NCBI GenBank assembly: GCA_033439265.1
Contig: JAVTVX010000024.1
Location: forward strand, 13,623,001 to 13,687,000
Length of the DNA stretch: 64,000 bases
Source: Dillenia suffruticosa
Taxonomy: Eukaryota > Streptophyta > Magnoliopsida > Dilleniales > Dilleniaceae
Direction of reading: 5' to 3'
Shown here: piece by piece, positions 57,914 through 64,000 of the stretch
Numbering within the stretch: position 1 is the first letter of the stretch
How the letters are laid out: each line of letters opens with the position of its first letter
Made by a program: the position numbers and the translations under genes
The notes under the pieces: generated by a model
Told to the model about the DNA's origin: nothing
Databases searched by the model: none
Seen by the model: only the letters and a program-made list of their open reading frames with translations

Positions 57914-58260
57914 CGCTCACTTAACCTCACTTGTTTTGGCATAGAAATTCTTTTGTTTTCTCTCGGATTTTACCTTATTGGCCGAACTTTTCTCTCTTTT
58001 CTCTTTCTCATCAAATTCGGCCTTTTTCTCTTCTTTTCTCTCTTTTATTTTTCACGGCCTCCTCTTTTTTTTGTGGGTCTTTTTTTTTCTCCTTTTTTTT
58101 TGCCCTTCTTTTTTTTTGGGGAATATGACAGCACAAAAATAAAGAATAAGTATACCAAAAATAAGAAATAAACCAACGAATGAACAGTTTTCAAGCACAA
58201 AAAAGGAAAAAAAATTAAATAAGAATAATTCAAAGGAAGAAAAAAAAAAACCTGGATTGG

Positions 58261-58271
58261 CTCTGATACCA
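58261..58271 (-). other. Primer binding site of CRM element, initiator tRNA-Met type
   Basis: CTCTGATACCA on the plus strand reads TGGTATCAGAG on the minus strand, next to the 5' LTR at 58274. Confidence 0.83.
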
Positions 58272-58273
58272 AC

Positions 58274-59032
58274 TGATATGAACCCGTTGGGTATGAAAAC
58301 CCTAGAAACCACGAACAAGTTAATTTAGCCCAAAAATTGTCCCAACAAATTATTTGAACCGGTGGAATTAAAGATCTCAACCCTTGCCCTAAAGGAGGAA
58401 GAACCTAAGGCATATGACCTTAAACCCGTTTCTCACTAGTTCAAGAATCTTGGTATAAAAATGAAATGAATAACGCCACAATCTAGATGGTTCAAAACCT
58501 AGATTGATAAGTCAAAGAACTAAACAAGACTCCTATCTTGAATAAGTTCAAAGTTCTCAAAAGAACAAAATCTGTGTGAAGAATCCTCACAATTTTATTA
58601 ATTCTCTCCAAAATATTGTCTTTTACACAATGTATAATGGCCTATTTATAGCTTAAAGGTAAAAACTTAATTGACAACTAAAAATTTAGTAACTTCCTAA
58701 ACAATAAAGAATCAGGAAACTAAAACATAAGTTACAAAAAAAAAATTAGGAAACTAAATAAATCAAACTATTTTGACCAAGTCTTGCTGCTATTTTTTTT
58801 TATTTTCGTCCTCCCTTGGTTTTAGGTAGATTCTTCCAACTGGACTTGTATGAGCATAATTAAGATCTCTTTTGGTTCTTTATTTATTTGGGCTCCAATT
58901 TCTTGTTGTAAAGTCTCCTGAATTAAGTTATTCAGTACTTCTTTGAATCTTTTAACTCAGGTCTTTGTCACTGGCCAAACTGGGACTTGAGTTGGATCTC
59001 GTGAATTCCTTGCAATCTTGATGACCTCATCA
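58274..59032 (-). repeat. CRM-type 5' LTR
   Basis: 759 bases, similar to 54462-55233 with several differences per hundred bases. It starts TGATATGAACCC and ends GACCTCATCA on the plus strand. GATAT follows directly. Confidence 0.87.
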
Positions 59033-59036
59033 GATA

Positions 59037-59218
59037 TGTTGTAATGATCATGAGATTAAGGTGGGGGAAATAGAAGGACATTGTAATAAAAGTTGTTATA
59101 AAATCAATTAGGATCAGTTGGGGTCTCTAACTGAATTACTAGGCTATAGTTGGGTAGTTAGAATAAGGAATGAGGTATAAATGTACTAGCATGTACCTAT
59201 TGCAGGACAAGAATATGA
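59037..59218 (+). repeat. Start of the Reina-like 3' LTR (plus orientation, partial)
   Basis: It begins TGTTGTAATGATCATGAGAT and runs about 180 bases to GCAGGACAAG. There the sequence turns into minus-strand family DNA. It is the LTR that belonged to the polypurine tract at 54448-54460, now on the far side of the CRM insertion. Confidence 0.82.
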
Positions 59219-59715
59219 TAGTTTTGTATCGTGTGCTGTCTGCCATTGAATGCTTTGTTGCCGAGAATCTATTGCTCTGATACCACTTGTTATGAATGGA
59301 ACTTCTTCTGGCACCAAGACTGCAGGCTGTGGTGTCGATATGGTGCTGTGAACTTGGTAAAGAAGTGAGAATGTTAGCAAAGAGCTTGTTGTATGGAGTG
59401 AATGCAATGAGTGAGGAAGACTGAGGGAGGGAAACAGAAGAAGAAGAAGAGAGCAAAGTTAGGGAGGAGAGAGAGAGAGAGAGAGATAGAGAAGAGAACG
59501 AGAAGAAGCAGAGGAAGAAGGGAAAACATAAACTATTAGATTCTTGTCCTGTAACAGGTACATGCTAGTACATTTATATCTCATTCGTTATTCTAACTGC
59601 CCAACCGTAGCCTAATAATTTAGTTAGAGACCGCAACTGATCCTAACTGATTCTATAACAACTTTTCTTACAATATCCTGCTATTTCCCCTACCTTATAT
59701 CTCATGATCATTATA
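59219..59715 (-). repeat. Inverted Reina-like 5' end: LTR, primer site, gag start
   Basis: On the minus strand it holds the 5' LTR (59288-59715), the primer site (59275-59285, CTCTGATACCA on plus) and the first part of gag. The LTR's outer end is slightly shorter than the other copies. GTAGG follows, matching 35124-35128. The orientation is opposite to the body at 42297-59218 and the same as the element at 35129. Confidence 0.83.
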
Positions 59716-60430
59716 GTAGGATAACACAAGAGTAGAGGTTTGAGCCTCCTGCCTCTAGCTAACGAATCCAATAGACGAGTACCCGTAAGAACCGTATCAA
59801 CACTAATGAAGGGGTTAAAAAATATATATATATATACGTTTCATTTTTATGATATTGTGATGACTTCTTGGTGGATTTTACCCTAGTTAGGCCAAACTAC
59901 AGGTAGAATACGATTTATTACATATTGACACCTCATGATACACGATTATGATAAGGATGCATATTATTTTAAATTACACGATATATTGCAAAAGAATATA
60001 AATTTGAAAACGATGATTTGACTTACCACTCTTACAAATTTATTTATTGTCATTATATGGTTCTTGCATCTTACTCACTGAGTATGTGGATTATACTCAT
60101 CCCCTCATATTTAAAAATTTTCAACTTATACTGCACTTGATTTATTTTGAGGTATTGTTCCATGAGTTTTACTGAGAGACGCTACCGGGTAAGTATTCAT
60201 ACCCATCCTTATTTACGATTGGACAGCGTATATAAATATTATATATAAATCGGAGGCAAATGTTTTAAAGAAATTTTTGAAAAATATTCTTCTTCAAATC
60301 TTTCGCTATATGATTTGATTTAGGATGTCGAGTAGAGTCATAACATTAGTCTTAACATTAGTCTTGCGTCAGCTTGGCGTGTAAGTAGGGCATACCCATG
60401 CCTCGAGGAGTTATGACGGTATTTTGTCTT
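59716..60430 (+). repeat. Right part of the old Tekay-type LTR (split)
   Basis: It resumes after GTAGG with ATAACACAAGAGTAGAGG. It has the late-LTR words of this group: TTACTCACTGAGTATGTGG near 60072, then GGGCATACCCATGCCTCG near 60389. The end is not well defined because no terminal TGACA was seen. An (AT)n run lies at 59820-59836. Confidence 0.6.
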
Positions 60431-62159
60431 CGGAATCTTTAAAATTTTCACAAACATATTCATTGTCCAAAGCTAAGCTTCTCAGACTCACAGAAGGTTG
60501 TTTGTCATCTAAAACTTTAAAAATTTCCTCTGCTGTGCTCTCTCAACCTTCAATTCCTTCTTACTCAAATCTAGCATCCCTACATAATTACAATTCCAGT
60601 CGTTTGATAGATCAAATGTTAAAAGGACATTAGTCTTGCAATCATTGGATAAAAATATAATTTTACATAATTCTGGATCAAATGGTGTCCTCCCAGCCGT
60701 TAGATGATCTTTACAGAATTTGAGATAGTTTCGATCGTTAGATCAAATGTTGAAAATTGAATTGGAGTGTGATATGTCCCTTGAAAAGACATTAGCATGC
60801 AAAGTTACAACTCCCAAGTTGAAAGGACATCAACCAACACCAACTATTAAATCAATTGCATACCCAGGGATCAATTACCTACCCAATAGATCAATTACAC
60901 CAACTTTGGATTGCTTTGGTGGTGTACCACTGATCTATAATATAACAATATCAATTACTATATTTCTTGACTACTATATTACTATACTATATTATATTAT
61001 ATTACAACTATATGTAATCTATATATAGTGTCGAATTACATATATATGACAACTCACATATATATGATATTATAAATTAATTAATTATAAATATTAGTAA
61101 TTTAAATAATGTTCGACGTATAATCTAATTATATAAAATTAATAATAATAATACATAATATAGTTATCAATATCAATTTCAATAATATATTATTAGTAAT
61201 TTAAATTGATAGAGGTTTTTGACTTTATATATGAAAAATATTTGTTGTTAGATGTAGACCATGGTGGCTTTATATGCAACATGTGAATATTATGTGCAGC
61301 ATTTAACACATTTCATGCAAATTCAAGAAATGCATTAATCCGACAACAGAGGAGAAAAATATAGAAAAGAGGTGAACTCGCATGCTTAATTTTACCATAG
61401 TATGGAAACACAATTCATAGATAATGTTGATGAAAATTTTGTCAAAATTCGGGAGGCAATGGGTGAACTCAAACATAGCTTTGATGAATTCAAGCAATAC
61501 AATGAGGAAAAATATAGAAAGATATTATTTGACTTAATGAACATATTCGCTGATATAAGGTGAATAACAACTTTATTTTGTGTATAAGAGATCATTCGGA
61601 GGTAACAAGGCTGGCTAGACTTTCTTCCCTGCTGCAACCGCCACCGAAACTAGACCATCTTATCTTTATCCAAGTTCCTACTATATGCAAACCTCATCTG
61701 CCTACCATTTGTTGTGCATCCATTCGGTTCTACATTCAGTTCACATGCCACTACAAACACGGGTCATACTAGTCTGCCTAAGGATGATAATTGTTTTGAC
61801 ATTCATGACATTATTAGAGGAAGTTCCTCTACTGGTGCAACATTTTCTATTATGAGTAAAGAAAAAGTTAAAAATTTAGATCTAAAGTTCAATTTCCTTA
61901 TTCTAATTCCACTTCCGGTTGTACTTTTTAATTCATTTAGCCTTCACTTATGTTCCAATTTTACTTTTCTCTTCTTTTTTTTTTTTGTCATTTTTTCCCA
62001 TTTCTCCCATTATGCTTGTACTTTACCTAATTCTTTCTTCTTTGTGTATGATGCACTATATAGATGTGGAATTTATTTTTTTCTCAAAACTTAATTCTCC
62101 CTCTTTATTTTTCCAATTTGTATGATGCACAATATATGTGGAATTTATTTGTATAAAAC
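60431..62159. other. AT-rich stretch, no gene recognised
   Basis: Repeated CGTTAGATCAAATG-type words occur near 60600-60760. From 60950 to 61250 it is almost pure A/T. A poly-T patch lies at 61976-61988. One short coiled frame (61402-61563) is listed separately. Part of this stretch may be the 5' end of the CACTA element whose transposase starts at 63052, but I could not place a terminus. Confidence 0.45.
61402..61563 (+). other. Short coiled-coil reading frame, unknown
   Basis: A 53-codon frame starts METQFIDNVDENFVKIREAM and has heptad-like spacing. It ends in an AAGGTGAAT context that could be a splice donor. The composition looks like a transposon gag or accessory N-terminus. No family is recognised, and it may be a relic. 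Confidence 0.25.
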
Positions 62160-62370
62160 TCAAGTGGGAATTCAAGCAATGCAAAACTCGAGGTCTACCT
62201 ACTGAACAGGCAAGCGGTGTAGGGGCGTGGGGTAGAGCCGCGACGACAAGTTCGAGGGTGCCAGCATGCAAGGTTCCCCGCATTGCCCGCGCGGATCTAC
62301 TGTGCATGCCTGCACGACTCTATTGCGCGAGCTAGCGCAGGGCGTGGCATGCACGGTCCTACAACACGTA
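62160..62370 (-). repeat. GC-rich island related in position to those at 70-960
   Basis: The stretch is rich in GCATGC, CGCGC and GCGCGAGC words. It is followed by TTATTAATTTAAATTATTAATATTATT (62430 onward), the reverse complement of the AT-rich run that precedes the islands at 1 and 713. The islands themselves are only loosely similar. The shared order of blocks supports one element family in two orientations. Confidence 0.55.
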
Positions 62371-63051
62371 GCCTGTTTTGAGTACTATATTATTAATTTA
62401 AATATTATAATAATATGAAATTATTAATTTAAATTATTAATATTATTAAATTAAATAATATAATATAATGATATTAAATTAGTAATTTATATAGTATAGC
62501 ATTATGATATAGTGTTAGACAATATAGTGTTATAATTTAAAATTATAACAATAATACATTAATTATTAATATTATAAAATTTTAATGTTATGTGATTTTA
62601 TATGAAATAAAAAAAAATTAATTATCAGTATTATATAAATTTATATAAATTCCTAAAAAATAACTAACAATATTAATATTAATTTATTTTAATTCACATT
62701 TAATTTACAACATTTACCATTTTAATATTCGGACAATTTAGACATTTTAACAATAATCCACACAACGAAACGTCTCTTCTTGGTGCTAAAAATAATTTTC
62801 TACTTTTAACACCAATTTATTCAAAATTTTCTTTTTGGCATAAAAAACATTTTATTTCTTTATTTAACGTCAATTTAATCATTTTTTTTGCGCCAAAAAT
62901 AATTTTTACTCTTATTGCTTGCTCAATATATTTGTTTCATTTTTTCTACTATGTTTGTTTATTCCGTGTATTTATTTTATTTATTTCTCTGTTGGCTTAT
63001 GCAAATATTTATTTGTTGGTTTGTGCAAAACATTTATATTTGTATTTAATA
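62371..63051 (+). other. AT-rich upstream region of TNP2-type gene, inverted match to 400-780
   Basis: After the AT-rich run come AAAAATAATTTTCTAC, ACACCAATTTAT and GCGCCAAAAATAATTTTTAC. Their reverse complements, slightly changed, occur in mirrored order at about 480-640. It is therefore the conserved upstream region of a CACTA transposase gene. No promoter element can be fixed with confidence. Confidence 0.6.
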
Positions 63052-64000
63052 TAATAGACAAGTCATGAATGTATTCTAAATCAGGAAGAAGTGATGAATA
63101 TATTGGTGGGGTTAACATATTTCTTGAATTTACTTCTGCAAATATTCAATCCATCTATGAGAAGATATCATATTTTTATATTAAATGCTTCAACACATTG
63201 AGATTTCTTACACACACGGTTTTTAATCACTTGTTACGTCATTGGTTTCAACGTGACTATGATAGGTGGATATATCATAGAGAGAGTAATGAAAAATTTA
63301 TATCTCATGCATCTAACGTATCCAACCTACATGCTAATCTTTTTTACCATGATATGTTTTGCATATTACATGATGCATTCACACATTTACATGATACATC
63401 CAATGTACATGAACTAAGTTCTCATGCATCTAACATGATTGAATCACTTTCAACTTCAGACAATTTTCATGAATTATTTCAGAATACCAAAAAGGTAGTA
63501 TATCCAAAATTGAAATACACTATACTTACAACTATTGTGCACTTAGATTATTTAAAGTGTTTGTGTAGGTGGACTAACAAAGGACTAACAAATCGTTTTG
63601 CTACTATTAGTGTTTTTAGCAGAATTGCTACCGATAAAAACGTATTGCCAAATAGTTACCATGAAATGAAGAAAACTATTTCATATTTAGGGTTGAAATA
63701 TGAGAAAATACATAGTTGTTCTAATGATTGTTTGTTGTATTGGAAACATAGAGCTAAAGACGATACATGTTATGTGTGTGGTGTTTCTAGATGGAAACCA
63801 AATGTAGATGGAGATCAAGGAGATCAAGATATTAATAATAATTAAAAAAACATGCCAAAATGTTGAGATGATTTTCTTTAATTCCTAGATTGCAAAAACT
63901 ATTTAAATGTGGCCAAACTGCTTCTTTGATGTCATCATAATAAGAGAACAAAAAAGACTTCTAAGACACCCAGTAGATTCTCTTGCACGGAGGAAGCTTG
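63052..64000 (+). pseudogene. CACTA (En/Spm) TNP2-type transposase, decayed, runs off window
   Basis: TNP2-type transposases cut and move CACTA elements. Residues 1-80 after the ATG at 63069 match the transposase-associated domain (PF13963 type): DEYIGGVNIFLEF, then HWFQRDYDRWIYHRES. The TNP2 domain (PF02992 type) starts near 63500: HLDYLKCLCRWTNKGL, LPNSYHEMKKTISYLGLKYE and a Cys-rich CSNDCLLYWK...CYVCGVSRWKPN. After a stop at 63843-63845 the homology continues in other frames (IPRLQKLFKCGQTASLM at 63880, RHPVDS near 63970). Upstream of the ATG the frame reads DKS-stop-MYSKS where the family has MDKSWMY, so the Trp codon is now TGA and the original start is ATA. The Cys-rich motif near residue 38 is also degraded. 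It is a pseudogene. Confidence 0.85.

Larger units (their letters stand above)
54462..59032 (-). mobile_element. CRM-type (centromeric) Ty3/Gypsy chromovirus, minus strand
   Basis: LTRs at 54462-55233 and 58274-59032 start TGATGAGGTCATCA and end GGGTTCACATCA in element orientation. The right LTR ends in the form GGTTCATATCA. The primer site is at 58261-58271. Reverse transcriptase, RNase H and integrase of CRM type are recognised. The last coding block runs into the 3' LTR, a hallmark of CRM elements, whose targeting motif is encoded there. The element spans 4.57 kb, short for CRM, and I recognise no gag. It is broken, with about five breaks in what remains. The target duplication is perfect, so it inserted after the Reina-like body was in place. 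Confidence 0.85.
42297..59218 (+). mobile_element. Reina-like element body, plus strand, with three later insertions
   Basis: This is the same family as 35129-40642 but on the opposite strand. Its own parts lie at 42297-43944 (gag, protease), 47916-49373 (reverse transcriptase, RNase H), 53186-54461 (integrase, chromodomain, polypurine tract) and 59037-59218 (start of 3' LTR). Between these sit two long Tekay-related LTRs and a CRM-type element, each with a recognisable target duplication. The body is broken many times. Its own 5' LTR is not on this strand; a matching 5' end lies inverted at 59219-59715. Confidence 0.82.

Noticed and set aside
58045-58380. Lys-rich open frames near the CRM 5' LTR
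   Set aside because: Translation of poly-T/poly-A leader sequence.
61745-61765. CACTACAAACACGGG as a left CACTA terminus for the element at 63 kb
   Set aside because: No subterminal repeats follow it, and the downstream sequence does not match the 3036 terminus. Most likely chance.

Overview
The window looks like plant nuclear DNA, most likely from a eudicot and from a repeat-rich, perhaps pericentromeric, region. The evidence is layered plant LTR retrotransposons (Tekay/Del-type, Reina-like and CRM chromoviruses, a Tat/Ogre-type element and a long Copia-type LTR), CACTA (En/Spm) DNA transposons, AT-rich spacers and splice-site-like signals. I found no host gene that I can name, no rRNA or tRNA gene, and no CRISPR array. 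The species cannot be told from the sequence.

Layout. 1-3036: the end of a CACTA-type element, with a 712-bp direct duplication holding GC-rich 132-bp repeats, an AT-rich interior, a minisatellite and a TAGTG terminus. 3612-13522: a full-span Tekay/Del-type element with a perfect GAGAC target duplication, inserted in the centre of an older imperfect hairpin. About 14270-20904: remains of a second CACTA element read on the minus strand, with an En/Spm-type Tnp1-like gene piece, exon-like fragments of unknown origin and a clear CACTACTAGAAAA terminus. 20905 to about 28050: a Tat/Ogre-type fossil (gag and protease on the minus strand, a tandem array, and a coiled-coil reading frame on the opposite strand), itself interrupted by a Copia-type LTR full of reiterated CGACCTG motifs. 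28051-33062: mostly AT-rich spacer with one coding-like remnant that shares a duplicated segment with 14 kb.

33063-60430 is one nest. An old Tekay-type solo LTR is split at 35128/59716 by a 24.6-kb block flanked by GTAGG on both sides. The block holds a minus-strand Reina-like element (35129-40642), a small non-autonomous LTR element (40644-42296), a plus-strand body of the same Reina-like family (42297-59218) and an inverted 5' end of that family (59219-59715). The plus-strand body was later entered by two related LTRs of about 3.9 kb in opposite orientation (43945-47915 and 49374-53185) and by a CRM-type element (54462-59032) sitting exactly at its polypurine tract/LTR junction.

60431-64000: AT-rich DNA, a GC-rich island and a promoter-like stretch that match the window start in inverted orientation, followed by a decayed CACTA TNP2-type transposase gene that runs off the right edge.

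The coding parts here are nearly all transposon proteins in decay. The value of the window is its nesting order, clean target-site duplications, LTR rearrangements and repeat architecture. All retroelements are described as fossils. Coordinates without a target-site or terminal-repeat anchor are approximate, and family calls rest on motif recognition by eye.
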